DNA from: Rhipidocladum racemiflorum
Lineage: Eukaryota; Streptophyta; Magnoliopsida; Poales; Poaceae
NCBI GenBank assembly: GCA_036346355.1
Contig: CM070572.1
Location: forward strand, 31,533,944-31,597,943
Length of the DNA stretch: 64,000 nucleotides
Direction: 5' to 3'
The translations under genes were made by a program, and so were the position numbers. Of the stretch, positions 1-11,129 are shown in pieces. Position 1 is the stretch's first letter; every line of letters begins with the position of its first letter. Under the pieces are notes generated by a model, which saw nothing but the letters and a program-made list of their open reading frames with translations, was not told the DNA's origin and searched no databases.

Positions 1-84
1 ATGTCTAAATATAATGTGAACAAACTGTAGTGTCTTAATATGTTGTGGAACTATTCTCAGATTTTATACCTATCAAATAAACAT

Positions 85-820
85 AGATACTACTACAGGA
101 ATATACATTATAATCAGTTCTTTTTCATCATCATAGTCAGTTTTGGTGGCGATATAAAGTCTTTAGACAGTGATAAGGAGATTCTATTACAGTCGGTTCT
201 CGTGCGACAGTGATAATCAGTCATCACGGTCAGTTCTAAGTAGGAACCGACTGTGATGACCCCCCCATCACAGTCGGTTCTAGGTGGGGAACGGACTGTG
301 ATGACTATATTACAACCGTACACCATCCGAAACCAGCCCCAATTTTCATAGTATCACAAAACAAATCACAATACACATAAATTTACAATATGATAATATC
401 ACATAGCATTCACAATACTTATACATAGCACATAACATTCACATTCACAGTACACATATCGCATTCCCAACACAACTATATCACATTCACATAATGCATA
501 TCACATTCACATGATATAATATTGTTTACAACATATATATATGGACTAGTACGAGCCTTTGTCGTCTTTATACCTACCATCCTCCGCTATAACCTCTGTT
601 CAGTACCACATGCGTATGTGATCTCTTAGTTTGTTGAGATATTTGTTGTCTAGGCTCTAAACCCCTATTTATTGTGCTGCATGCTTCTTTGTGTTTGTCA
701 TCTCGAATTGCGCTTTTTGCCTCAAAGCTTGTAGCCCCAGCCCGCCACCATTGCCGAGGAATTCGTCGCCATAGTTCCAAGGCCATCACTACTATTTTTG
801 CCGTCACTCGCCGCCGTTGA
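85..820. mobile_element. CACTA-like transposon end with subterminal repeats
   Basis: A terminus-like ACTACAGGAAT at about 92 is followed by several copies, in both orientations, of a motif near GAACCGACTGTGATGA (about 190-310). Inverted copies of such a motif close to an ACTACA end are typical of grass CACTA elements. The stretch at 360-520 is a loose repeat of CACATTCACATA. No transposase is visible and the other end was not found, so this is a fragment or a non-autonomous element. Confidence 0.45.
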
Positions 821-829
821 GCTTTTTCC

Positions 830-2800
830 GTCGTGTTTGTGCCCAGAGTTCAGTTCGCCGCGATGAGACTACTCGGATCCGGGGTCGCTGTCACCGAAGG
901 AGCATGGAAGTGTCGAGGCCATGGTCATCTTCCTCCGCACCGGTAAGAACCCACTGCCTCTCGTTGTCGATCTATTCTCGACCGTTGGATCAGTAGATTA
1001 GTGGGTAGGATAGCGCCACGTGGACACAGTGATGGTTTGCCGCATGTCTCTCATCGCCGATGATTTTGTGGCATCTCTGTCGTTCGATGTGTTTACATAC
1101 CGCTGTGATTTTGTCGCGTAGCCTTGTCCCATGTTTGCCACGTGTCCGCATAATTATTGTCTTCGCGTGTAGATCTTGGCCATTGATTTTGAATCATGCG
1201 GTTGCGATCTCGTCGCGCACTGAGCCAGTAAGGTGTCGTGCAAAAAACGAAGCATCACCGCCCACTCCGGTCGTCGGTGACATCAGCGATGACGTCACGT
1301 AGGTTGGTCCCACCCATAAGTGACTTTACGCCATAAGCCGAGTCCATCGTTGACTTGCGTTGAGCTGTGGACACGATCCATGGACCGTGGACCCACATGT
1401 CAGTCTAATAAGGTTTTTCCAGAAAAGGTTTATTTAATTTAATTCGATTATGACGTCAACAGTGACATCATAAATCGGGTTTTTCAGTAGAACAGTAATT
1501 CGGTTGGAAATTCAAAATGACAGTGACACGTATAGTGCTCTAATTGGTCCACATGTCACAATGACGTCTGCATGATGTCATAAATATATTTTTCCATAGA
1601 AAAATATTTTGGTCGAAATTCTTTTCGGTGATGATGTCATAAATGCTATTTTCTAGTACAAAAATAATTCAAGAAATTCAATTTATTCTTTTTTCATGTA
1701 TTTTGAAACTTTGAATAGCTCGTTCTTGTTCATACAAACTTCAACTGAGGTGATTCTAGAACCTAAAAATTTGTAAAATTTAGCTCTATTTTATGGTGAA
1801 TTTTATTTCATTTTTGGAGTTAATTTTGTTATCTATTGTTGGTATTTATTACTTTATTTTATCGTTTGCGTAGACGTTAAAGTACCTGAAGAGCTTGTGA
1901 GCGAGGAACCAACTCAAGAACAAGGACCATAACATGATCGAGAGCTATTTGAAGGCAAGTTGGTCCTTTGATCATATTGAACCCATATTTTAAAAGTCAC
2001 ATTGTTTAAACTATTGCATGTTAATTCAACATACAATTGTTTCAATTAAATTTAGGATTAGTGATTCAACAAATTGAACTTATGTAATCTTTGTCACTAG
2101 TATGCCATTGTCACTCTAGAATGGTTTCTTATTAATTGGTAACTAATAATTGCCAATATGAGATGGTTAGAACGTGTTGTCTTGCTTAGCCATGCAACGT
2201 GTTATTAATATCATTTTGGAGTATCAAAATTAATCTTTCTTAATGATATAAGGAACATGTTTATGAAAGGTGTGTCGTGTATTATTGAGGTTGTTGATGG
2301 CATATGGTGCATGGTAATCAACTGAGGGTGATAAAATGATTTAAACTGGGGCAAGCAGCGGGAGTTGTTAACTAGTGGGCAAGGTGTGGCATTTGGGTGG
2401 TCGCTTTGGTTCTTTTGTTAAATTGGTTATTGTGAGTCTTTGGTAAGTCTTGCCTCAGTCAATTAAGGACTTAACCTTGCAAGCATTTGAACTGGACTAA
2501 ACATACAACCACATGTTTGGTATGTGACAGACCTAACTGATTAATTTGTAATGTCTAGACTTTGTTACTGTCGTGGTGATGTGAGTGATAGATGTTTGCT
2601 TAGACTCACATGGCTCAAGAGGGGTGCCCTGAGTGTGGTAACCAGCCCCTTTAGTGTTGAAATCTCAGCGGGAAGTACTGGGTTTAGACAAAGCATTGTA
2701 AAGGTTTTGTTATGATCATTCGCCTTTGTTATGGAACTTGGTTTAAGGTTGTGGAATGCTTTATTGTGAAATAACTGAGAAATTTATTAATGTAAATATT
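830..2800. mobile_element. LTR-like sequence, probably a Ty3/gypsy LTR fragment
   Basis: No gene is visible. 1440-1660 repeats the phrase TGATGTCATAAAT three times in diverged form. 1890-1960 and 2400-2720 resemble by eye parts of the large LTR at 46194-49220: a stretch with GAACAAGG, then a phrase like CAGTTAAGGAC (2459-2470 against 47759-47768). I therefore suspect a degraded LTR of a related chromodomain-type gypsy family. Borders are not defined, and this rests on weak visual similarity. Confidence 0.3.
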
Positions 2801-3362
2801 TGTGAAATAACATTTTAGGAGACGTTCAATCAAAATTTCTAACATTCAATCATTAGTGTATTTTCAATTATATAAATTGAAATTTTTTATTAAACATATT
2901 TTTCATAAATTTATTATTTTTACTATGAAAATCCATGATGTCATTTAAAATAGAACATAGAGGTATTAACACGCTAAGTATTTAGATGGCTCAACTAGCA
3001 TCCTACATTTAAAAAACAATAGACTTTATTTTAACAGAACTCTATTACAAGTCACTCTTTTTAAAACCCGATATCTAGCAATTACACTCTTCGATCCCCT
3101 TTTTTATGCCCTATCTTAGCATATCCGCATATGAGAAATGAAGTATTTGGCTTGTATATATAGGCTCGATTTATCACCATAAACATAATATCATTTGTTT
3201 AAAGAAAAAATATCTAAAACACTTAGATTTTTGTAAATATTTATAAATATTAAAATTGGATAATCTAGAACCTTCATATAAAATTATCTCTTTTGATTAT
3301 GGATAAACTAATTGGGTGCATACACCTTGCAGGGAATATCGTTACTTTTTTGTTCTACAATA
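2800..3362. other. A/T-rich intergenic sequence, nothing recognised
   Basis: A/T-rich, with no open frame of note and no recognisable repeat until the Stowaway element that follows. Confidence 0.5.
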
Positions 3363-3607
3363 CTCCCTCCGGTGACAAATAGTTGTCGTTTTGGACATCG
3401 ACACTGTATCAACAATACATCTTTGACCACTATTTTTTTATTATAAAATCCAATAAAATTATAATATTATGAAAGTACTTTTCAAAACAAACTACATATG
3501 GTTTTCATGTATCCAATTTAAATATTTAAAAAGATATTGATAGTCAAAATTTTAAAAATTTGACTGCACCTATGTCCAAAACGATAACTATTTGTGATTA
3601 GAGTGAG
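3363..3607. mobile_element. Stowaway-type MITE
   Basis: Starts CTCCCTCCGGTGACAAATAG and ends with the near inverse (ATAACTATTTGTGATTAGAG, then TGAG). TA dinucleotides flank it at 3361-3362 and 3608-3609. Length is 245 bp, A/T-rich, with no coding capacity. The CTCCCTCCG end and the TA target duplication are the hallmarks of grass Stowaway (Tc1/mariner) MITEs. Confidence 0.8.
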
Positions 3608-3609
3608 TA

Positions 3610-4370
3610 TAAGTCTAAGCTCACCATACACACAGACCAAGGAAGAACTAAATCCAAAAAAATATTACTCGAACATGTATACCCCTATTGAGTGGTGTAC
3701 TATAACTAGTTATTCACTTTTTCATCATTAAAGCAGGGGTACGAAGAGGAAATATTGCAATAACTACATCTTTAATCTCCTCAATAGACTTATATTGTGA
3801 GATGATGTTTTCTGTGAAAATGGACTTGTATTGCAACACGTAGGGAGTAACATGGTATGGTAAATGATATTAGTTCCATATAAAATAATAACACAAAAAT
3901 AAGAATACACTTTTCTATTGTTTAAAAAGAATTTATATAATAGAACTAATTAAACACAAATAGAGCTAAGAAGAGAAATTAGCGCACGCTATGTACATAA
4001 CAATTTGAGAAATATCGTTTATCTTAACTAATGGTCAAAACCTTATTTATGTAATCTTGAAAAGAATACATATAAAAGATATATAAGATGTGTATTCCTT
4101 TCTAAAGCTCTTAATGCGATATTATAAAATTTTGATATTGCTATATCATGTATTTCTATAAAACCGATGTGCTAGACCCTAATATATAGTGAAAACAGAT
4201 TAAAAACACAATTATTTGGCTAAATTAACTATAGGATGTTTGTTTGTCTCTATAGAGTAGTGAGAAGAATTATTCAATTTGTGCTTCAGCTGAGCCTTGT
4301 CCGGCGGACTGATAGGGCTAGAGTTCATATTCACCCGATTCAGGGTTTTGGTTCACTAGAATCTCTAAAA
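3610..4370. other. A/T-rich intergenic sequence
   Basis: No gene is seen. About 3770-3855 ends in GCAACACGTAGGGAGTAA, which looks like the inner end of another short CTCCCT-type MITE. The partner end was not identified. Confidence 0.35.
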
Positions 4371-4375
4371 ATAGA

Positions 4376-4640
4376 GGGAGAAGGGCGGCAAAGGACATTT
4401 TGCTTATAGATGTCCCCAAAAGGATGAGGCAAAGGAAGATATCTATTGTAATAACTGTGACAGAACTGGACACCGATTCAGCAAGTGCCCCCAAAAGAAG
4501 AAGATCCAATATAAGGTCTGCAACTTTTGTGGCAAGGAAGGGCATTTTGTGAAACAATGTCCCTTGGAAAAAACAAAATCTCCAATATCAACTCAACCTA
4601 GCACAAGAAGTAACCTTAATCAAGACCCCGGGATTAGAAG
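4376..4640 (+). pseudogene. Ty3/gypsy gag fragment with CCHC zinc knuckles
   Basis: In the frame running through 4390-4570 there are two complete CX2CX4HX4C zinc knuckles (CNNCDRTGHRFSKC, and CNFCGKEGHFVKQC at about 4518-4560). A third, 5'-truncated knuckle (KGHFAYRC) precedes them. Such arrays lie near the C-terminus of retrotransposon Gag, the nucleocapsid part that binds RNA. The frame closes at a stop near 4666. The upstream Gag domain and the protease/RT expected downstream are missing or unreadable, so this is a broken internal fragment of the element whose integrase remnant lies at 5500-6235. Confidence 0.7.
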
Positions 4641-5508
4641 TACAACCAGTGATGCAAAGATTTCATAACAAGACTGGTCAATCTCAACGGAACGAGTTTT
4701 CAAAGGCAGATAATTGGGGTTCCGATAGTCTTGCTGAGGGGCATATTGCTAGTCGCTGCCCGCAAGGACGTCAGGCGTCTACTTCAAACCCCAACATTCC
4801 AGATGTTGTTCTTATTAAGACCATAACCCCAACAGCAGGTGGTAAACGTAATCGACAATTTCTTTTACAAATATTGCGATATAGGACGTCAGGTCTACCG
4901 ATGCCCCATGAAGATGAAGAAGAGGCACCTGGAACTTGATGTTATCAGTAAATGCTAACGGATGGTACATTCAGTAGCACTATACCTCTTTTAAGGAATA
5001 AATAAAAGAGTTATGTAATGATCAATCTGTAAGATGCAATTGTCAGTATTATTATCAATAAAAGTTTGACAGGTGGATAGTTGTGGATGTGGATTTCTGT
5101 TGTTAGTTCTTAAAACATATATGTATTTGGGCACCAGTCATGAGTTAATTAAAGGAGGGTCATAGAGCCATAATTCTCATTTAATCAGGGAAGATTTGTT
5201 GAATTCAAAGTACCAAATTGAACTGAATCAGTTAGTACAGTTTAAAAACAACCGCCTCCAAATGTGCGTGGTATATTTTGACTATGTTTGTCAGAAAAGC
5301 TAAAGTCCCAAGTACTAAAAGCTTGAGATGTAAATCAAGTGAGTTGAACCCCAGGCAAATACTGAGCACCAGTCCAGGTAAGCTAGACGTTTGAGATTTG
5401 TTCAGTGTCAGGCAGGTAGCAGTGTTAGCAAATTTTGAGAAGATTAACAGAACATCAGAGACCAGCCGGAATGCTATAACCCTTGCAGATTTCTGTTTGG
5501 AAATGGGA

Positions 5509-6236
5509 AGAAAGAGGAATGGATTTCATCACTGGACTCCTTGGAACTAAGTCCGGATATGATTCTATCTGGGTTAGTGTGGACAGGTTGACAAAAGTTG
5601 CACACTTTGTTCCGTTAAAGACAACCTAGTCTGGTGATAAACTTGCAGAACTTTACGTGGCTAAAATTTTGTATTTTCATGGTGTGCCAAAGAAGATCGT
5701 GTCAGATCGAGGTTCTCAGTTCCCCTCGAGGTTTTGGCAGAAGAATTATGCAGATAATCGCCGACGGGAATTAAGCTTTGCACCTGAAGATCATGTGTAT
5801 CTGAAGGTTTCACCTCTCAAGAGAATGTGTCGACTCAGAGTTAGTGAGAAATTCGCATCCCGCTATATTAGTCTCTTTCCAATAGTTGCCAAAAGAGGAG
5901 AAGTTGCATACAAGATGGAACTACCTCCGCAGCCTTCGGGTGTGCATGATGTCTTCCATGCTTCTCAGTTGAAGAAGTGTCTCAGAGTACCCGAGCACTA
6001 GATGCCGTTTGAAGAGATGGAGTTAAAAGAAGACCTATCGTATCCAGAGTAATCCAGTCAAAATCTTGGTTGAAGCAGAACATCGAACCAGAAGCCGAGT
6101 GATCAAGTTCCGCAAGGTTCAGTGGAGCAATCATTCTGAGAAGAAAGCAACCTGGGAGCGAGAAGAGGATCTTCGAGCAGAGTTTCCCGGTCTTTTTCTT
6201 TCTCCGTCCGAATCTCGGGGACGAGATTCTCTCTAA
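5509..6236 (+). pseudogene. Ty3/gypsy integrase and chromodomain remnant
   Basis: The frame reads MDFITGL, then RLTKVAHFVPLKTT, a TAG stop at about 5629, then FHGVPKKIVSDRGSQF, which is the catalytic-core region of chromovirus integrase. Part of the core is deleted after the FWQKNYAD region, and the text jumps to the C-terminal integrase segment ending VHDVFHASQLKKCL. After a further stop (5999-6001) and a frame change, 6100-6235 reads FRKVQWSNHSEKKATWE, a chromodomain-like tail typical of Tekay/Del-type chromoviruses. Stops, deletion and frame changes make it non-functional. The 3' LTR begins 13 bases further on. Confidence 0.8.
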
Positions 6237-7440
6237 GGGGGGTAGGTTTGTAACATCCCCAATTTCGGTCTTTTGCCAAAAAGATAATTTAAAATAATTA
6301 AATTAAATTTTTGTATTTCCCTTGGTGTTTAATTTAACCTGGCATCCTTCCCCTTCCCAGATCGGAATTCAGTTCCCCTCCGTTCGAAAAATCCAATTTC
6401 CAGATTCCCATCAGTACCCGAAATTCCGCCCGAGTTCAAAAATGCTCCAAAAATCCCGGAACCTATTGCATTAGGTCCCAAATATTCTAAAAACATTTTG
6501 GGAATTTTCCCAAGACTTTTGGAGGCTCTCTGGTATTTTATCTCGTGCAGCTTTTGTTTAATGCCCACTATTCGTCCTAGAATATTTAAATTCCCAAATT
6601 TCATCCAAATTCCGCGAAACCAATTTTATTGGGTTCCAAATATTCCCTAATGGTTCTAGAAATTTTTCCGGAATTTTTAGACCATTTTTGCTCATTTTTC
6701 TTTAGGGCGTCACTTTCGTGTAAACCCTCGGCCAACCGGAAGGTGACACGTGGCGGTTACGGTAGCACAACATACTGTAGCATCGTGTTACTGTAGCACT
6801 TCCTTCAACCTTTGATCGTTCTGTCCAGAGGAAGAACAGAGAGCTCATTCAACTCCTTTAATGGTGGCCTCCTCTTTAAACACTCATAACTCCTTCATTT
6901 CTCCACCAAATTGAGCAAGGCCAGATCCGTTGGAAAGGTATTGATGAGGAGATTCAATCCCCCACCATTAATCGTTCCAAATCCCGCCGGATACGGCTCA
7001 ATCAACCGAAAACCGAAAACCACTTAAATGCTCATAACTTGGCCGTTTATCCACCAAATCACGCGGTTCCACTTCTCATCTCTTCGTCCTGGATCCCTAT
7101 ATCACGTGCCCTCACTCACCCACTGTCTCCCCTCTCCATTCGTCCGAAATTTCAATCCTTGTGACTCATAAAGCTTCATTGTAATAATACACATTCCATC
7201 TAATAAGCTTGAAAGCTCGATACCAAATCAAATATTTGCGTTTGGCTGTTGCACTCAAGTGAGGAATAATTGGAGACACTGTTATTCCAGGACAGAAAAC
7301 TTGTCTTCATCCTAGTGTATACATTTCTATTTGTCCGGGACGCTACTATTCGGTTATATAGTTTGATTCGACCAAAAAACGGGCTACATTCTGAATCCAA
7401 TGTAAATGCAGATATAACGTTTTAAGAAATTATTTGGTAA
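6234..7440 (+). mobile_element. Polypurine tract and 3' LTR (partial) of the gypsy element
   Basis: A purine/G run (AAGGGGGG, about 6234-6241) precedes TGTAACATCCCC at 6249, a very common LTR start in grass gypsy elements. Downstream there is no coding sequence. 6716-6800 has the CACGTGGC and TACTGTAGCA repeats seen in such LTRs. I could not place the 3' border or a target duplication, so the end coordinate is approximate. Confidence 0.55.
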
Positions 7441-8060
7441 GATTGTGATGTGTGGTGAAAGCTTGTGCGTATGGTGCGCCATTAATTTGAAGAAAAGGGG
7501 TTCTACTTGTTAAAAGGGAGCATGTCATTGCCGATGTTTTACTCCACCACTTGCTGGTATGCAATGTAGCGTTTTCCATCCGATTCACAAAAAGAGCATG
7601 GAAGCGAGGTTTGGTTTTATGCTCGCTCGTCAGTCACTTTTTAGCCTTGTGTAACTTTTTGTTGTGTGTAAATTTGGTTATTTTTTGTTTATATCTCTCT
7701 TGTGTTTCTGGTCTCAATTTTGTCGCATCCAGACTTAGATTCTGTGGAAACATATCTATCTTAATTTTTTGGGAATTGCTAGTAATCGGACGTCAGTTTT
7801 TTTCGCAACATTTTTTTTTCTGTGTGAAACATTTTTTTCTGCATGATGAAACATTTTTTTCGACAAACAGTACAAAAAATGTTTCATAACGTTAAAAAAA
7901 AATATTTCATACGTTCAAAAAAAATGTTGTACGGCGTCCGAAAAAAAAATGGTTAAAATCAAATTTTACGTTTGCTCCGTCGATGCTGTCCGTTTTATCG
8001 TTGGAGTGGTTAGATTTGTATGCCTAACAGTAACGACCAGCGTTGCATTCCTTCCCCCTT
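7440..8060. other. Intergenic sequence with T/A-tract repeats
   Basis: No supported gene; the 112-codon open frame here has no recognisable domain. 7797-7955 alternates homopolymer tracts of T or A with GAAACA or GTTTCAT cores, in both orientations, like a degenerate inverted repeat. Confidence 0.4.
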
Positions 8061-8580
8061 CTTCCCGTCCGTGGTTGGCGTTGGCGACTGCTCTCTCCTC
8101 CTGCTTCCCGTCCCAAGAGGAGCAACCGAGACGTTCTCCGGCTTTCTCTTCGTTGCCACCGTTCGCGTCCTCCTTCTCCGGCGGCCCCCGCGGTGAGCTC
8201 TTTTCCTCCCCTTCCTTCGTTTCCACCCGTTCTCCAGATCTCCCCCTCCCCCTTCTCCGGCGGCCGGCGCGGTGAGCTCCAGCTGGAGATCCCCCGTCAA
8301 CATCCTCGTGGGGGATCATTTCTTTACTCTGTGCAACCTCACCCAATCTCCGGCGGCCGGCGCGCTAAGCTCCTTTCCTCCCCTTTCTTCGTTTCCACCG
8401 TTCTCCAGATCTCCCCTCCCCCTTCTCTGGCGGCCAGCGCGTTGAGCTCCAGCCGGAGATCCCCCGTCAACATCCTTGTGGGGGATCATTTCTTTCCTCT
8501 GAGCAACCTCATCCAAATCTTTCTTTCTGAGATGGATACTCCAATCCATGCAGTTTGTTGCGTGGTGGAGTACTACTAGC
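8060..8580 (+). repeat. C/T-rich leader-like region with a ~171-bp tandem duplication
   Basis: A GC- and CT-rich block with two tandem copies of about 171 bp (about 8179-8350 and 8351-8520). Each contains TTCGTTTCCACC, TCTCCAGATCTCCCC and CCCCCGTCAACATCCT. It looks like the promoter and first non-coding exon of a plant gene, possibly the OTU gene starting at 11130, whose ATG lies just after a 5'UTR intron acceptor. CGCGGTGAGCTC resembles a splice donor and occurs twice (8190 and 8269). The link to the OTU gene is inference. Confidence 0.45.
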
Positions 8581-8585
8581 AGTTT

Positions 8586-8650
8586 ATTTTCCAAAATTTT
8601 GGGGGGTTCAACTGAACCCCCATGCCCCACGTTAGGTCCGCCCCTGAGCA
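8586..8650 (-). mobile_element. hAT-like terminus fragment
   Basis: Read on the minus strand this begins CAGGGGCGGACCTAACGTG and continues with GGGGCATGGGGGTTCAG. CAGGGGCGGA is a common start of grass hAT-superfamily elements. The opposite end and an 8-bp duplication were not identified. Confidence 0.4.
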
Positions 8651-11085
8651 ATGGTGATGTTGTCCTCTTGCGCAAATTATACTGAGACGTGCGATAAGTT
8701 TTTACATTTATTTTTGGTATTTTCTGGTGTATTTTGTAGCTGGTTAGAATGATCCATCCGAGATCAGATCCATCGATTCATTTGTCTATTTTTGAGGTAA
8801 TTTTTCTTAACCGAAGCCAGGGTATTGTAAAAAAAAAAATTCACAATTTCCTCATGCAATGCAAGGAGACGTGTGGAATTTTCCTTCGTTGAATATGTCT
8901 CATTTGTTTGGTTGATTAGTAGTATTCCTTTCTGAGGGACAAGAGCAGCCATTTTGGTTCCTATCCATCTATCCAATTGATAAAAGTTTTCACTGAATAG
9001 GCACTCTCTTTGCTTGTTTGGCAAAATCGTTGATCTAATATCTGGCATTCTGGTACAACATTTCTAAGGCTTTGTTGCTTTATTTCTTCGTGCATCCTCA
9101 TTGGTTAGATACTATTACCAAAGAGACGAGCAATTGCATTTGTAGCTCTGAATATTGCGTGTGTACTGCAATGAACATGTCAGGTAGCAAAATGGATTTA
9201 GTGAAGCCGGAAGTTTGTGCATTTCACAGATAGAGGAATGGTGGAAAACCTGCATTTCCTAGGTGGGGCAATGAAATTGGTCTGTTGTCTGTTTCTTAGT
9301 TCGACCGTTATGTTCCATCTGTTTCTTGGTCTATATATCTTTGGTTGGAGAAAAGATCGGTGTTTGGACAATATGTATAGGGTTTAAAACATAGCTCTTT
9401 TACAGTAGACGCAAATAAATATAGACCGTCCATTCTTTTGAATCTAACTGACCAGATTAGTTAAGATTTCTTTATGCTACCTTCATGTAGTATAATGAAG
9501 TACAATTCTTTAAGGAGCGAAAAACTGTTATTAAGTTTAATTCTTAAGAAAGCCATGCGAATTTAAAGAGGGCAAATCTGTAATCTCAATGGTTCCTCTC
9601 CAGCTGTCACGTTGCACTAGAGAACCCTAATCCCGTTGCTGTTTGTTTGTGTCTTAGTTTACTTGTGTTATCATTGTGCATTTGTCATTTCGTCCAGATT
9701 GCAAAGAACTGCACCAGAAACAGGAAAATCAAAAAACAAAAGCAGAACATGTTCGGCGGTGGCAAAGTGTTTGACAATGTCGTCGACTAGACGATGTAGG
9801 GATGCCGTGATCGAGGTTCATTATGGTGGTGTGGAGGATCTGAACGGCAGCCTGTATGGAACGCAGCGACGAGAGGTAAAAAAATAACTATCGTCGGTTC
9901 TCGATTGTGGTGGCGAGGTGTAGGATGATGCTGAGGTGGGACAGAGGCGGTGGCTCAATAGAATTCAGTGATTAGCTCTACGAGAATATCTCCTTGACTC
10001 CTCATCTTCTCCCATGGCTCGGTCTGGACTCTGGATCCCCCATGGCTCCATGAGCGAAGTGTTTGATTTGATTAAGTCATATTCTCAAAACCAATATGTA
10101 GTAAGTTGATATTGATGAGGAAGAAACAGACTTTGCTGATGAGCTTCTGCCGTTGTTAATTTGCGTGTACAATGTATTCAATGAACTGGTTAGGGTTCTA
10201 TGATGCTGAAAGAAATAAGATCGAGATGGACGCGATCCATTCTTTTCACTTGCACAGCCTGAAGAAATTTGATCGTATGGATATTAAAAATTATGAACCA
10301 CCGATTAAGATGTCTGAATCATGATTGAACGCAGTAAGGGATTGAAAGGAGGCGTGAAATTAGCTTTTACCTTATATAAATTAGACGATCATATTTTTTT
10401 AGAACGAATTGGAGATTATACTTAGCCTGTACACTAAAAGTCCATAATACCCCCCTTATGATTGGACGGTTAGATTTAATTGCTATTACCACTTGGTTGA
10501 GCAGTATAATTTACTGTAAAAGTTCTTTTTTAAAATAGCAATTTTTCACATGAACACCTCTATATTGGCTATTAGTTTTGCATGGAATTTCGTCTTTTGA
10601 AAACGACCATTGGGTGTTTAGGATCTCTGTTCTGCATGTAACGGGCACTAGGATTGAGTCTTCAAAAAAAGAAAAGAAAAGAAAGAATTCTCTTTAAAAT
10701 AGCAAATTTTCATGTGAACACCTCCTCTATATTGGCTATCAGTTTTGCGAGGAATTCCTTCTTTTGAAAACGATCATTGGGTGGTTAGGATCACTGTTCT
10801 GCATGAAACGGGACTAGGATTGAGTCTTAAAAAAATAAAAGAAAGAAATGAAATGGACACTAGGAACTGTATGTCTGTATACTTCAATCTTGATATTTCT
10901 TCTTGAATGTATAAATGGATAATGCATAATACCAGCATGGAAGCCATTAAGTCTTGAACATGAGCTTGTTGTTTGCTACTTGCCACCAGTTTCTTTATGA
11001 TTGTGTTTGCTGTGCATGTTTTTATGCAGATGCATGCTCTTAACTGTTAGTAGCATCACTAAACTGTATTTTCTTACCTTTGCAG
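8650..11085. other. Non-coding stretch upstream of the OTU gene
   Basis: No supported coding region. It probably holds the long 5'UTR intron of the OTU gene: the acceptor TTTGCAG at 11079-11085 lies 44 bases before its ATG. It also contains small repeats and the tandem duplication at 10523-10855. The 83-codon frame at 9636-9887 has no recognisable domain. Confidence 0.4.
10523..10855. repeat. ~165-bp tandem duplication
   Basis: Two adjacent diverged copies (about 10530-10692 and 10693-10855). Each has AAAATAGCAA, GAACACCTC, TATTGGCTAT, TTTTGAAAACGA, ATTGGGTG and ACTAGGATTGAGTCTT, and each ends in an A/G-rich tract. The A-rich tails suggest retroposed or TE-derived units, but no element class is clear. 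Confidence 0.7.
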
Positions 11086-11129
11086 ACTACAGTAAACCCA
11101 TATATTCTCAATGTTCCTTCTGAGGTAGC

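Noticed and set aside
8043..8579. 178-codon open frame (+)
   Set aside because: It crosses the tandem duplication in a C/T-rich leader-like block. The composition is low-complexity and the opposite strand is open as well.
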